In this document: positions 45,770 through 56,005 of the stretch, piece after piece
Numbering within the stretch: the first letter of the stretch is position 1
How the letters are laid out: each line of letters opens with the position of its first letter
Assembly: GCA_003215725.1 (NCBI GenBank)
Contig: QCJX01000005.1
Coordinates: 26,323-90,322, forward strand
DNA from: Prochlorococcus sp. AG-409-I11
GTDB lineage: Bacteria; Cyanobacteriota; Cyanobacteriia; PCC-6307; Cyanobiaceae
Direction of reading: 5' to 3'
DNA: 64,000 nt
The notes under the pieces: generated by a model
Told to the model about the DNA's origin: nothing
Databases searched by the model: none
Seen by the model: the letters and a program-made list of their open reading frames with translations, nothing else
Position numbers and translations under genes: made by a program

Positions 45770-46375
45770 CTAGACTATTGAGTTAGCAATGGAAGTGAAA
45801 GGAGTGGTCCATCTGGATTGGGTTTCCTTATTAAAGGGAGGCCACCACCGTTGGATTAGTCCTTGTTCTAATGATCTTCGGGAACGGGTATCTTCGGGAA
45901 CATCCGTCCAGAAACGAATACTTAACTGATTAGTTAAATCTGCCTTGCTTAAGGCTTCGCAGTAACTATTGAGATATCTTTTGCAATCGTGAACGCCTTT
46001 CCATCGTCTATCTGCAGCAATGGTTTCTCCTATGTAAAGCAAAATATGGCTTCCAATCTCAATTGGGCGATCCATGATCACATAAATAGCAGCTCCCTGG
46101 TGCGGGGATTTTGGCCATCGCCAGAAATTGATTGGCAAAGGTGTTAATTCCAAGGGTAGGAAATTTTCAATGGGTGAAAGTGAGTTCTTGAACAAAGAGC
46201 CTTGTTGATGATCTACAGAATTCCCGAGAAAAAACTTTGATTGATGGAGATGGATTTTTCTTTGCCAACTCCTTATGACATCGCTGCTTAAAAAAAGCTC
46301 TTTATTTGAACTATGGTCATTAATTGCATGGGCATTGCTTTGAAACAATTGTCCTTGTCTTGAGAGTTGATTCAT
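45770..46375 (-). CDS. GIY-YIG nuclease-like protein
   Basis: 201 residues. The C-terminal ~110 residues show the GIY-YIG layout: AAIYVIMDR then HILLYIGET (the YIG strand), a following Arg and His, a Glu in RRSLEQGLIQRWWPPFN and the closing Asn. The N-terminal ~85 residues are polar and variable. Such stand-alone proteins occur across cyanobacteria; the target is unknown. The first G of the motif is Ala here, a change also seen elsewhere. It lies directly before pepA. Confidence 0.72.
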   Translation of the reverse strand: MNQLSRQGQLFQSNAHAINDHSSNKELFLSSDVIRSWQRKIHLHQSKFFLGNSVDHQQGSLFKNSLSPIENFLPLELTPLPINFWRWPKSPHQGAAIYVIMDRPIEIGSHILLYIGETIAADRRWKGVHDCKRYLNSYCEALSKADLTNQLSIRFWTDVPEDTRSRRSLEQGLIQRWWPPFNKETQSRWTTPFTSIANSIV

Positions 46376-46455
46376 ACCTTCTAAACTTAGGATGGAAGAC
46401 TTGAACTACTTTGTTTAGAACTGAATCGTACATTCTCTATTAGACCTTCGATTGA

Positions 46456-46638
46456 TTAGGTGGGTAGATTTAACCTTTTTTGCGAATCCACAAGGTCTTC
46501 GAATGTGTTGTTTTGAAGTTCTCTGAGCAGATGTTGGATTGTTGTTTCTGGCCAAGACAGGGCATTTCTAAGTGCTGAAGGTGAGGACGAATTTATATCT
46601 AAAATTGCCTCTTCCTTGAGAGAAGGAGTATCCCCATC
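46456..46638 (-). pseudogene. 60-codon ORF without a start codon
   Basis: In one frame 60 codons read DGDTPSLKEEAILDINSSSP and onward to RLNLPT-stop. The composition is plausible for an acidic helical protein, but it is preceded directly by TGA and contains no ATG, GTG or TTG near its beginning. No continuation of clear coding character was found in the other frames upstream. A truncated or frameshifted gene is the best reading; a chance open frame cannot be excluded. Confidence 0.35.
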
Positions 46639-46873
46639 TCAACGACAAGCTCAGTACGGACCCCATGAATAAATTGAATGGTCAGATAAATCTAATAGTT
46701 TTCAGATCATTTATGTTACTTACTCGCACGCTTCTGTATTGAAGTTTTAGCAATAGCTCTATCTCTTTGTCAGTACAGCTATTTAAACGTCTCCATTCCG
46801 TTGTAGTTGCGCAATCAACGTCTGTATCTAATGAGTCATAAATTGATTTTTAAGTAAAAATTAGTTTAGACAA

Positions 46874-46981
46874 ATGAAAGACCGGATATTAAATGGTCAT
46901 ATATTCTTATATTCAGTTTTTTTAGGCGCTATGGTATTCCCTACTTCCTTTTTAGACTGGTTTTTAGGAAAATATCTATAA
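46874..46981 (+). CDS. 35-residue membrane peptide
   Basis: MKDRILNGHIFLYSVFLGAM followed by VFPTSFLDWFLGKYL: a charged start and one aromatic-rich hydrophobic helix. Clean ATG and TAA, and no other coding frame in the region. A short photosynthetic-membrane-type subunit is possible, but I match it to no known one. Confidence 0.45.
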   Translation: MKDRILNGHIFLYSVFLGAMVFPTSFLDWFLGKYL

Positions 46982-47092
46982 ATGATTAGAACCACCTTGA
47001 AAATTCTAGATTTCCAGGTCGTAAGAAAATCACTACTTCGTCCTGAACCAGTGAAAAAAACTAGAACCCTTGAAACACTGAGGAGCAGGTAA

Positions 47093-47419
47093 ATGGCGTT
47101 CTTTGAATCTGAGATTGTTCAAGAGGAAGCCAAGAAGCTTTTTATGGACTATCAGGAACTTATGAAACTTGGGTCTGATTATGGAAAGTTTGATAGAGAG
47201 GGGAAAAAGATGTTCATTAATACAATGGAATCTCTTATGGATAGATATAAGGTTTTCATGAAGCGATTTGAACTCTCTGAAGATTTTCAGGCAAAAATGA
47301 CGGTCGAACAATTAAAAACTCAGCTTGGACAATTTGGCATTACCCCAGAACAGATGTTTGATCAGATGAATATGACGCTGGAAAGAATGAAATCACAACT
47401 TGAACAATCTTCTGATTAA
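47093..47419 (+). CDS. DUF1825 family protein
   Basis: 108 residues, all helical. Starts [17 protein letters not shown] and contains the family segment [14 protein letters not shown] and [13 protein letters not shown]1825 proteins are conserved in nearly all cyanobacteria; their role is unknown. tyrS begins 47 bases after the stop on the same strand. Confidence 0.9.
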   Translation: MAFFESEIVQEEAKKLFMDYQELMKLGSDYGKFDREGKKMFINTMESLMDRYKVFMKRFELSEDFQAKMTVEQLKTQLGQFGITPEQMFDQMNMTLERMKSQLEQSSD

Positions 47420-47466
47420 GTGGAGACTTGTTCCATTTACGATTGGAAAATAAAAGGAATGAATTC

Positions 47467-48714
47467 ATGATTGATAAATCAATAACACTTCCTAGATGGC
47501 TTGAAAGAGGAATTATTGATCTGTTCCCCTTAGGTATAAATGAAGATCCTGAACAAAACCTTGCACAAAGGATCAAACAATCTGAAAACTCTAAAAAACC
47601 TTTAAGGGTCAAGCTTGGTATTGATCCAACAGGTAGTGAGATCCATTTAGGTCACAGTATACTTTTTCGAAAACTTCGTGCGTTCCAAGATGCAGGTCAT
47701 ACAGCAATTTTGATAGTTGGAGATTTTACTGCTCAGATAGGTGACCCTACAGGAAAGAACAAGACGAGAGTGCAATTAAGTAAAGATCAAGTTGAAACAA
47801 ATGCACTTACTTATCTTGAGCAATTGGGGTATGGGAAACCTCCTGAAGAATCATTATTGGATTTTTCTACACCTGGTCGATTAGAGGTGCGTAGAAATAG
47901 TGAATGGTTGTCTAGGCTCGATTTGACCAAAATTATTGATTTACTTAGTAATGCCACTGTTGGGCAAATGCTTGCTAAAGAAGACTTTGCTAATCGTTAT
48001 AACTCTGGAACTGCGATTTCTCTTCATGAGTTTCTTTACCCACTTCTACAAGGGTATGATTCGGTGGCCGTTCAGTCTGATATTGAACTAGGAGGAACTG
48101 ATCAGAAGTTCAATGTGGCGATGGGACGTGATTTGCAACGTCACTTTGGCCAGAGACCTCAATTCGGATTATTGTTGCCAATCCTTTTAGGGCTTGATGG
48201 GGTTCAGAAAATGAGTAAGAGCATCGGGAATACAGTTGCTCTTAATGAGGACGCATTATCAATGTATTCCAAATTGGAAAAAGTTCCTGATTCTCTTATA
48301 AGTAGCTATTTAACACTTTTAACTGATTTGAACCCAGAGTCTTTGCAAGGCAGTTCTCGTGAACGCCAAAAAACTATGGCTTTAGAAGTGACGGCAAATT
48401 TTCATGGAATGCAAGTAGCTCTTTCTGCACAAAAAAATGCGGCACAATTAATTTCCGGAACCCACGATTCTTCTGCAGATATTCCAGAAATCTCAATATC
48501 AGAAATTAATTTTCCTACAAAAGCTTTTTATTTGATAAGCGCTCTTGGCTTATGTGTAAGCAGCAGTGAGGCAAGACGTCAAATAAAAGGAGGAGGTGTT
48601 CGTTTGGATGGAGAAAAGATCCTTGACCCTAATTATGAATTCTCTGATATAAGTTTGCTTCAAGGCAAGGTTCTTCAATTAGGTAAGAAGACTTTTAGAA
48701 GACTTACTTTTTAA
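47467..48714 (+). CDS. tyrS: Tyrosyl-tRNA synthetase
   Basis: 415 residues from the ATG at 47467; the open frame begins 13 codons upstream. Class I motifs: HLGHS (HIGH) near residue 57 and KMSKS near 240. The C-terminal S4 domain reads [21 protein letters not shown]. It is the TyrRS subtype with a larger connecting region. Followed by pyrF after 18 bases. Confidence 0.96.
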   Translation: MIDKSITLPRWLERGIIDLFPLGINEDPEQNLAQRIKQSENSKKPLRVKLGIDPTGSEIHLGHSILFRKLRAFQDAGHTAILIVGDFTAQIGDPTGKNKTRVQLSKDQVETNALTYLEQLGYGKPPEESLLDFSTPGRLEVRRNSEWLSRLDLTKIIDLLSNATVGQMLAKEDFANRYNSGTAISLHEFLYPLLQGYDSVAVQSDIELGGTDQKFNVAMGRDLQRHFGQRPQFGLLLPILLGLDGVQKMSKSIGNTVALNEDALSMYSKLEKVPDSLISSYLTLLTDLNPESLQGSSRERQKTMALEVTANFHGMQVALSAQKNAAQLISGTHDSSADIPEISISEINFPTKAFYLISALGLCVSSSEARRQIKGGGVRLDGEKILDPNYEFSDISLLQGKVLQLGKKTFRRLTF

Positions 48715-48732
48715 ATAGACATCTCTATCCTT

Positions 48733-49461
48733 ATGCCTCCTATCTCTAACCCTTCTGAAAAAATAATTTTGGCCCTGGATGGAATGAATAGGCATGAAGC
48801 TTTGTCATTGATTGCTGCACTTCCAGATTTATTATGGGTAAAGGTAGGGCTTGAGCTTTTTGTTAGTGCAGGTCCTGAGATTTTGAATGAGCTTAGAAAC
48901 AAAGGTAAAAAGGTTTTTCTAGACCTGAAGTTTCATGATATTCCTAACACAATGGCTAGATCATGTTATGAGGCAGCTAGTAAAGGTGTTGAATTAATTA
49001 CTGTTCATGCATGTGCAGGTAGAGAGGCTCTTTTAGAAGCGCAAAGAGGTGCTCTTCAGGGATCTGAAGTTGCAGGGTTTCCTCCTCCGACTTTATTGGC
49101 AGTTACTGTTCTTACGAGTTGGACCACAGATAACTTTGAGCAAGAACTGCAGATCGAGCAACCATTGGTAAAAAGGGTTGAGTTATTAGCTAGCCTTGCT
49201 GCTCAATCTGGGATTGGTGGATGCATTTGTTCCCCTTTGGAAGTTGCATGGCTTAGGAAAAACCATCCGCATCCATTTCAGTTGATTACCCCAGGAATTC
49301 GTTTGAAAGGTGATGATATTGATGATCAAGCGAGAGTTATGACGCCTTTAGATGCAATAAATGCTGGAGCATCTCGCCTAGTAATTGGCCGTTCAATAAC
49401 CAAATCGTTAGATCCGTTGGCTTCTTTTCAAAGGATTCGTAAGGAATTATCAGCTATTTAA
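48733..49461 (+). CDS. pyrF: Orotidine 5'-phosphate decarboxylase
   Basis: 242 residues. TIM-barrel; active-site signature [10 protein letters not shown] near residue 63, and end motif [16 protein letters not shown]. Makes UMP from OMP. Its last four bases overlap the end of the convergent plsY gene. Confidence 0.96.
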   Translation: MPPISNPSEKIILALDGMNRHEALSLIAALPDLLWVKVGLELFVSAGPEILNELRNKGKKVFLDLKFHDIPNTMARSCYEAASKGVELITVHACAGREALLEAQRGALQGSEVAGFPPPTLLAVTVLTSWTTDNFEQELQIEQPLVKRVELLASLAAQSGIGGCICSPLEVAWLRKNHPHPFQLITPGIRLKGDDIDDQARVMTPLDAINAGASRLVIGRSITKSLDPLASFQRIRKELSAI

Positions 49462-50072
49462 TTTGATTGGCCTACTTTTGGCTCTTTCCCTTGCAGTAAG
49501 CGACGAATATTTGCCCTGTGTCTCCAAATGACCATTAGCATAGTTGCCAAACTCAAATAAAAGTAGGCGTGGGAAAATTGATTTTCTGAAAAGCTAAAAA
49601 ACATAAGTAAAGGGAGAGATAATGCTGCAGTGATACTTGCTAATGAAACAGTTTTAAAAAGGCTAAAGACAGCAAGAAATATTCCAAAGCAAGCTAAACC
49701 AACTGGCCAAGACAGACCTAATAGCATTCCTAGTCCAGTAGCTACAGCTTTACCTCCTTTCCATCCAAGCCAAATTGGCCAAATATGACCAGCTAATGCT
49801 GTAATCCCTGCTGCAACTTGCCAATTTTCTCCAAGGGTATATGCAATTACAACGGGTAATATCCCTTTGCTAACATCTACTATAAAAACGGCTATAGCAG
49901 GAGCTTTACCTACTTGACGTAGAACATTGGTTGCGCCTGTAGAGCCAGAACCTACTTTGCGGATATCTAACCCTGCGCACCATTTCCCTGCAAGGTAACC
50001 ACTAGGAAAGGAGCCAATCAAGTAGCTAATTAATAGAACGAAAAGACCGTTGAATAGATATGAATTGATCAT
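49458..50072 (-). CDS. plsY: Acyl-phosphate:glycerol-3-phosphate acyltransferase
   Basis: 204 residues with five membrane helices. Signatures: [22 protein letters not shown] and [21 protein letters not shown]. First acylation of glycerol-3-phosphate in membrane lipid synthesis. Overlaps the stop of the DUF3086 gene by four bases; the shared leftward run also holds DUF3119 and an MlaE-like permease, which ties this group to membrane lipids. Confidence 0.95.
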   Translation of the reverse strand: MINSYLFNGLFVLLISYLIGSFPSGYLAGKWCAGLDIRKVGSGSTGATNVLRQVGKAPAIAVFIVDVSKGILPVVIAYTLGENWQVAAGITALAGHIWPIWLGWKGGKAVATGLGMLLGLSWPVGLACFGIFLAVFSLFKTVSLASITAALSLPLLMFFSFSENQFSHAYFYLSLATMLMVIWRHRANIRRLLQGKEPKVGQSN

Positions 50073-51103
50073 GAGAACATCTCCTCTTCTGAATATAGTT
50101 CCTCTTGACTAGCTGCAAATGCAAGCCAAATAGGGAATTGAAGAATTGGAATTTCAATACTTTGTTCTGCTGCATCAATCAAAATGAGAGGGACTTCTCC
50201 ACGTTCTTCTAGTCGATCAGCTCTTTCGATAACTCCATCTGCCCTTTCAAACAAAACTATTCCGCTATTAGGTCCAAAATCTTCTCTACTAAGACCTAAG
50301 GCATCCTGCAGGCCTCTTCGCCATTCTCCTAAACGTTCTGGCTGACTAGCTAAAACAAGGGTTTGAAATTGGTCACCATAAAGTTCGCCAAGTATTGAAA
50401 TTAATGCTGCTGAAACAAGAATATTTCTTGATCTATTGCCTCTACTTGGTTGAGCACCTCTCCCACCCATACTAAAAAACCAGTCTTCTAGTAGATCAAC
50501 ATCTTTAGAGTCCAAACTTCGTCTCAATTTCCAAGGATCAGCGTAAAAATCTGGCTCTTTTGAAAATTGATCTAGACAGTTGCGAATCAACTCCTCATCG
50601 GGCTTAAAAGTGTCTGAAACGGCAGGCCTTTGATCTTCTTCGTCAGATGAAGCGGGCTTTTCTTTGCTATCGAGAGGAGATGGTTGCACAACAACAGGTT
50701 CAACAACTAGCTCAAGTTGTTCAGCAGCTTGAGCTAGTTGTTGAAGTGCACCCGTTAAGTATTCTTGAAAGCCTTTAACTTTCCTAGCTATTGAATCTGA
50801 TTGCCCTACAAAAGATGTAGCAAGCTCTTCCTCAAGTCGAGCTTTTCTTTTTGAAAGAGCTTCTAGATCATGCTCAAGTTGAGTGCGATTTATTTTTAGT
50901 TCTTTTAAAGCAAGATTAATAACTGGTGCCATCTCTTCTTTTAGTGAAGATGAATCAAAACTTTTAATCCCATTAGGTGAAGGTTTTGATTCTTTTTCAT
51001 AGGCACTACTTTTTTCAGGTTTTTTATCTCCTAATGAAGGGAGTTCTTTCTGAGAGTTCTCTTCAGAAAAGTTTTTTGGGGTTGGGGGGTCAGATTCAGG
51101 CAT
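50069..51103 (-). CDS. DUF3086 family protein
   Basis: 344 residues. A ~50-residue polar leader and a coiled coil at ~58-115 (NRTQLEHDLEALSKRKARLEEEL) precede the conserved cyanobacterial DUF3086 domain at ~180-340. That domain contains FFSMGGRGAQPSRGNRSRN and an IPILQFPIWLAFAA ending. Function unknown. The plsY start overlaps its stop by four bases, so the two are coupled. Confidence 0.88.
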   Translation of the reverse strand: MPESDPPTPKNFSEENSQKELPSLGDKKPEKSSAYEKESKPSPNGIKSFDSSSLKEEMAPVINLALKELKINRTQLEHDLEALSKRKARLEEELATSFVGQSDSIARKVKGFQEYLTGALQQLAQAAEQLELVVEPVVVQPSPLDSKEKPASSDEEDQRPAVSDTFKPDEELIRNCLDQFSKEPDFYADPWKLRRSLDSKDVDLLEDWFFSMGGRGAQPSRGNRSRNILVSAALISILGELYGDQFQTLVLASQPERLGEWRRGLQDALGLSREDFGPNSGIVLFERADGVIERADRLEERGEVPLILIDAAEQSIEIPILQFPIWLAFAASQEELYSEEEMFS

Positions 51104-51144
51104 TACTCATGACAAACAGATTTGAAAAGTTTTAAGCATGATGT

Positions 51145-51558
51145 TTATTGAATACTTATTTCTAGTGAACCTACTCTTTTGGTTAACTGGTTTTTTAAAT
51201 CTGTCGGGTTGAATAAGATAGGTAGTAGGTGAGGACTTGCTGTTTCGCGAAAATAAAGAAGACCTGGCAATCTAGGCAAGAGAAGACGCCAAGCAATCCA
51301 GTTTTTGAAAGGGAAACGACGCAATTCATAACCTAGTTGCCATACAACCAAATCATCAGGAGTAAATTCCAATTTCAATGTAAATGATTGAATTAGAAGG
51401 AAAAAACCAAAAATTGATATTACAAGCGAAGGCCAAACACTTAATGGTAGAGGAAGTAATGCAAGTCCAAAGGTAATTATTAGCAACGGTAGTCGATGCA
51501 TAGGTTTAAGAATTACACCTTTGATTTGATCGGAAGGTGGTGAAAAAAGAATTGCCAT
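51145..51558 (-). CDS. DUF3119 family membrane protein
   Basis: 137 residues from the ATG at 51558, which overlaps the stop of the MlaE-like gene by one base. Two hydrophobic helices at ~23-60, then a soluble beta-rich part with LEFTPDDLVVWQLGYELRRFP. DUF3119 proteins are known only from cyanobacteria and plastids. The overlap argues for work together with the permease. Confidence 0.85.
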   Translation of the reverse strand: MAILFSPPSDQIKGVILKPMHRLPLLIITFGLALLPLPLSVWPSLVISIFGFFLLIQSFTLKLEFTPDDLVVWQLGYELRRFPFKNWIAWRLLLPRLPGLLYFRETASPHLLPILFNPTDLKNQLTKRVGSLEISIQ

Positions 51559-52304
51559 TAGCCAAAAAGAACTTGAGTTAAACAAACATCCATTAAAGCC
51601 ACTGTTACAAGAGTCATGACTACTGCGCCAGTAGTACTGGTACCCACCTCTTTGGGCCCCCCTCTAGTAGTAAGGCCCCACCCACAAGCCAGGATGGAAA
51701 TTTGAAGGCCAAAAACCAATGATTTAATTAGCATGAATGGAAGATCTGTGAAAGATAGCCACTCTCTAACTGACTCCCAAAAAACACCTGGCGGTATTTG
51801 ATAAAGAGCTGTACTACTAATTTGCCCACTCCAAAGAGCTACACAGAAAAACAATAAGCAATGGACTGGAGCCATGACTACCATTGCTATTAACCTTGGT
51901 ACAACTAAGTATTCAACTGGGTCTGTTCTTAACATAGTAATTGCATCAATTTGCTCAGTTACTTTCATCGTCCCTAATTGTGCGGCATAAGCCGTGGCTA
52001 CTTTGCCTGTAAGCAATGTGGCTGTAAGCAAGGGCGCGATCTCTCGGGCCATCCCAATTGCAAGTAACCCTCCTACTTGTGAACCCACACCCTGTCGACT
52101 TAGCTCAGCAGCTACTTGAATATTGAAAACTGTTCCTGCTGCGATTCCAGTAATAAGCACTATGAGAAAACTACCTGGCCCAGCTTCAATAAGTTGGTCT
52201 GAAAGTTCTATTCGATTAATTCGACCTCTTGCAGTGGCATTAACAGCTTGCCCTCCAATAACGAGGCTTGTTCCAAGTCGTCTTAGCCAGCGGGGTATTT
52301 TCAT
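51558..52304 (-). CDS. MlaE-type ABC permease (Ycf63)
   Basis: 248 residues with five or six membrane helices and the MlaE segment GMAREIAPLLTATLLTGKVATAYAA. MlaE permeases move lipids across the envelope; in cyanobacteria and plastids the relatives are Ycf63/TGD1, which handle lipid import to thylakoids. The gene overlaps the transporter upstream by four bases and the DUF3119 gene by one. No ATPase or MlaD partner is nearby. Confidence 0.92.
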   Translation of the reverse strand: MKIPRWLRRLGTSLVIGGQAVNATARGRINRIELSDQLIEAGPGSFLIVLITGIAAGTVFNIQVAAELSRQGVGSQVGGLLAIGMAREIAPLLTATLLTGKVATAYAAQLGTMKVTEQIDAITMLRTDPVEYLVVPRLIAMVVMAPVHCLLFFCVALWSGQISSTALYQIPPGVFWESVREWLSFTDLPFMLIKSLVFGLQISILACGWGLTTRGGPKEVGTSTTGAVVMTLVTVALMDVCLTQVLFG

Positions 52305-53701
52305 GAATTAGTTTTAGTTAGTGGATTATGGGTGTCAGTCCAACGTCTCATTGTTAGCAATCCTATTGCTACAAGAACTGCAGGTATTAAACCCATGCAT
52401 ACCCTGATCGAGAGTTGAGCTGTAAGTGGTTGGTCAATACATTCGATGATCTCGGAACAGTTGATTGAAGATTTATAACCTGCAAAAGTAAGCAGTAAAC
52501 CAAGTAATTGCACACTTAAACCAATCCCAACTTTTTGAATTAAAACCATCCAAGCTGTATAAACTCCAGCAGGTTTCTCAGGGTCAGCATCAATAGCATC
52601 TGGAAGAAGTGACCAGGGAATTAAGTATGCCGTTGATGCTCCAAAACCGACAAGTAAAATTGTTGTTATTAGTACAAATATTTTTAGCCCATTTATTGAA
52701 TTTAATTCTAAAAAGCTTGCCACCTCAATTGAGGGTGATAATGCTGGTAATAACATTGCCAAGAGGCAAGCTATAATCCATATCATTCCTCCTTTGAAAA
52801 GTGCTGAAATCCTCCCATATTTATTTGAATAAAGGCTCCAAAATTGAAGACCTAGTAGTGCACTTAGTTGGAAAGGAATTGGAATCCATTTAGCTAACTT
52901 AGTAGGAATATGTATAACTTGTTCAAGATAAATAAGTGAGACAGTTTGCATCAGTTGAAGTCCGCACCATAGTAGTAAGTAAAGAGTTATAACCTGGAGG
53001 AAAATCTTATTACTTAGTATCCTTTTGATTTGTTTTTTGAAAGGCTCTTGCTTCTCAATAGGCCTTCTTGCTTTCTTGGCAAATGGAGCAAGACCCCAGC
53101 ATGAAATTAATGTAACAAAAGTAGCTATTATGCCAGTAACTCTGCCCATTAAAAGATATCCATTTACCCCTGTAGTGAGAAGTTTTGCAGCAACAATTAA
53201 ACCACTTAATCCTGCTAAGATTGAACCGGTAAATCTTGCCGCATTTAGTCGAGTTCTAATAAATGTATCTTCAGTAAGTTCTGTAGAAAGAGCTGCAAAG
53301 GGAAGGTTGACTCCTGTATATGCAGTCATAAGTAAAACTGACATCAGGACGTAATAAGTTGTTTTTTGGGCGATACCCCCAGGAGGTACCCACCACATCG
53401 CGGCAAGACTTATCCCTAATGGTGCAGCTGCTCCGATCATCCAAGGCAGCCTTGGCCCCCATCTGGTTTGGGTGTGATCACTCATCCAACCTATTAATGG
53501 GTCATTAAACGCATCCCAAACTTTTATAACCATTAGTAAAGAGCCCGCAAATACAGCTGGTAAACCTGCTGTACCTGTAAAGAAAGGAAAAAGATAAAAG
53601 CCCAGTTGAGTGGCTGCCAACCCAGTTCCTGCATCACCAAGCCCATACGCAACCATGAGCCTGCGTCTGGAAACTTTGTTAATAGCAATAGACGGCGTCA
53701 A
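52301..53701 (-). CDS. GPH-family (MelB-like) sugar:cation symporter
   Basis: 466 residues, twelve membrane helices. MelB-like features: AYGLGDAGTGLAATQLGFYL at the start, KVWDAFNDPLIGWMSDHTQTRWGPR after helix 2, and PWSLLPDAIDADPEKPAG before helix 10. Members carry sugars or related solutes with Na+ or H+. The substrate is not predictable. Its stop overlaps the MlaE-like gene by four bases, and it heads the leftward run to plsY. Confidence 0.88.
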   Translation of the reverse strand: MTPSIAINKVSRRRLMVAYGLGDAGTGLAATQLGFYLFPFFTGTAGLPAVFAGSLLMVIKVWDAFNDPLIGWMSDHTQTRWGPRLPWMIGAAAPLGISLAAMWWVPPGGIAQKTTYYVLMSVLLMTAYTGVNLPFAALSTELTEDTFIRTRLNAARFTGSILAGLSGLIVAAKLLTTGVNGYLLMGRVTGIIATFVTLISCWGLAPFAKKARRPIEKQEPFKKQIKRILSNKIFLQVITLYLLLWCGLQLMQTVSLIYLEQVIHIPTKLAKWIPIPFQLSALLGLQFWSLYSNKYGRISALFKGGMIWIIACLLAMLLPALSPSIEVASFLELNSINGLKIFVLITTILLVGFGASTAYLIPWSLLPDAIDADPEKPAGVYTAWMVLIQKVGIGLSVQLLGLLLTFAGYKSSINCSEIIECIDQPLTAQLSIRVCMGLIPAVLVAIGLLTMRRWTDTHNPLTKTNS

Positions 53702-53788
53702 TCTTTAAAGGGTAGGCGTAACGTAATAATGGTGTAGTACTTAAAGAAAGATCCATTAAATTGTTAGGGATGGTTCTTTCTATGTAGT

Positions 53789-53859
<71 letters not shown>

Positions 53860-53872
53860 TATTCCTCAAATC

Positions 53873-55936
53873 TTACTTTTTTATTTTGTTTGCATATTTG
53901 CTTGCGAGTAGCAAAACAAGGCTTCTGCTCTGCATTTCAATACTTTCTTGATTGGGTAGAGCGAGTGCTATTGGACTCTTTTTTGTATCAATGCAAGAGG
54001 TGTTAATTATCTGTTTCCAGGGAGATATAGGTTTTGGTAATTCGAAAGACATACTTTCGCTATATGCATTTAGCCCTAACCACAAGACAGCTCCCTGCGC
54101 GCCATCATGAATGCTGTAACTGATTGTGTGTGACCAGCTGCTCCAGTCAGGTTTGTTTAATTTAATACCGTTCCACTGAATCCAAAGCCCTTCCTGGACT
54201 GTTGCATTATGAGATGGTTTTTCTTTTATCAGACGTTCTGCACTAAAGAATTCAGGAAGTTTTTCTCGAACCATTAACAACTTCTTTACAAAAGTTTGGA
54301 GATGTTCGTCGCAGTTTTCTGGATGCCAGATCATCCAACCTAGTGGTGAATCTTGACACCAAGCGTTGTTATTACCACCCTGACTTCTACCAACTTCATC
54401 TCCCATCAGAATCATTGGGACCCCTGGAGATAAAAGTAAGCTAGATAAAAGGTTTCTTTTTTGTTTATTCCTTAAATCTACTATTCTCTTATCTGTACTA
54501 GGGCCTTCAACTCCATGGTTCCAGCTGTTATTATGGTTTTCTCCATCACAATTATTTTCTCCATTTGCGTAATTATGTTTAATATTGAAGCTAACAAGAT
54601 CATTAAGTGTGAACCCATCATGTGAAGTTATGAAATTAATAGTTTTTAGAGCCAAACTTTTCTCGTCTTTATAAAGATTTCTACTTCCTCTTAAACGATC
54701 TTTTAATGGCCAGGTGGTGTTTTTGTCACCTTTCCAGAATTTTCTTACATCATCTCTAAAATGACCATTCCAGGTTTTAATTCTTTTTGCAGGAAAATCA
54801 TTTAAACGATAAAGGCCACCACAATCCCATGGTTCACTGATTAGCTTTAAATCAGATAAAGATGGATCTGATTCTATTTCCTCAAATAGTGGAGGTAAGT
54901 TCAGTGGCTTTAGGTCTTCCCCTCTGGTTAGTGCAATACCTAAATCAAAGCGAAAGCCATCTACACCAAGTTCTTGAGACCAGCATGTCAATGAATCAAT
55001 AATTAATTGCCTGACCAATGGCCTATTGGCTGCAATGCTATTTCCGCAACCGCTTACATCTAAATAATCACCTTTATTATTTTTAAAATAATAAAGACTG
55101 TCATCAAAGCCTTTCCAGCTAATCACTGGACCTTTATTATTACCCTCTGTAGTGTGATTGTAAACAACATCTAAGATAACCTCTAATTGATTATCATGGC
55201 AAGCCGCAACAAATTTTCTGAATTGATCCCTTGGACTTAACTTATTTGTTTTATCTACAAAACTATAATGTGGGGTAAACCAGTTTAATGGACTATATCC
55301 CCAGTAGTTTCTTAAGCCGGCAGGACAATCATTTGTATCAAATACAAATACTGGTAATAGTTCTATGGTCGTAATTCCTAGTTCTTTTATATAAGGTATT
55401 TTCTCTATAAGACTAATAAAAGTACCTCGTTGATCCGAACTATGTTCATTTTTAATGTTATTTGTAAATCCCCCAACATGCAATTCATATATAACAGTTT
55501 TATCCCAAGGATGCCTTGGGCGAGGGTGTAAGTTGAAGTCAAAGGTATCTCTTTCTGAAACGACACTTTTTAAACAATTTGAGAAATCATCTTTATGTTT
55601 AGATCTGCAATCTCTTTTATAGTTTTCTAAGCAAGCGATAGATCTTGCACAAGGGTCTAATAAAACCTTATTGGATTTTTCGGGGTTTTCTTTTGTATAT
55701 ACACGGAAACCATATAAAGCACCAAGGTTTAACCCTTCAACTTCAACATGCCAATAGTCTCCTGAGCGATGATTTTGATTAAGGGAAATAATTTGCTGTG
55801 GCTTAGTGCTATTTTCCTTTTCAAAAATAAGTAACTCAAGATGAATTGCATTAGGTGATGCAACAGAGAAGTTAACTCCTCGCGCGGTTAATGAGCTTCC
55901 AAGGGGTGAAGGAGTGCCGAGGTTAATCTTGCTCAC
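53873..55936 (-). CDS. glgX: Glycogen debranching enzyme (isoamylase type)
   Basis: 687 residues from a GTG. CBM48 N-terminal domain (~1-110), then the GH13 barrel with YELHVGGFT, VILDVVYNHTTEG, DGFRFDLGIALTR (nucleophile Asp), LISEPWDCGG (acid) and ITSHDGFTLNDLVSFN. Cuts alpha-1,6 branches when the cell mobilises glycogen at night. The C-terminal beta domain is short. Divergent from the 56006 gene. Confidence 0.94.
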   Translation of the reverse strand: MSKINLGTPSPLGSSLTARGVNFSVASPNAIHLELLIFEKENSTKPQQIISLNQNHRSGDYWHVEVEGLNLGALYGFRVYTKENPEKSNKVLLDPCARSIACLENYKRDCRSKHKDDFSNCLKSVVSERDTFDFNLHPRPRHPWDKTVIYELHVGGFTNNIKNEHSSDQRGTFISLIEKIPYIKELGITTIELLPVFVFDTNDCPAGLRNYWGYSPLNWFTPHYSFVDKTNKLSPRDQFRKFVAACHDNQLEVILDVVYNHTTEGNNKGPVISWKGFDDSLYYFKNNKGDYLDVSGCGNSIAANRPLVRQLIIDSLTCWSQELGVDGFRFDLGIALTRGEDLKPLNLPPLFEEIESDPSLSDLKLISEPWDCGGLYRLNDFPAKRIKTWNGHFRDDVRKFWKGDKNTTWPLKDRLRGSRNLYKDEKSLALKTINFITSHDGFTLNDLVSFNIKHNYANGENNCDGENHNNSWNHGVEGPSTDKRIVDLRNKQKRNLLSSLLLSPGVPMILMGDEVGRSQGGNNNAWCQDSPLGWMIWHPENCDEHLQTFVKKLLMVREKLPEFFSAERLIKEKPSHNATVQEGLWIQWNGIKLNKPDWSSWSHTISYSIHDGAQGAVLWLGLNAYSESMSFELPKPISPWKQIINTSCIDTKKSPIALALPNQESIEMQSRSLVLLLASKYANKIKK

Positions 55937-56005
55937 TCGTGTTTGTTGTAAAGAAGCAGGAAGCGGTCAATACAAGCTAATTGTTTGCTTAGCATTAACA
56001 ATGTC

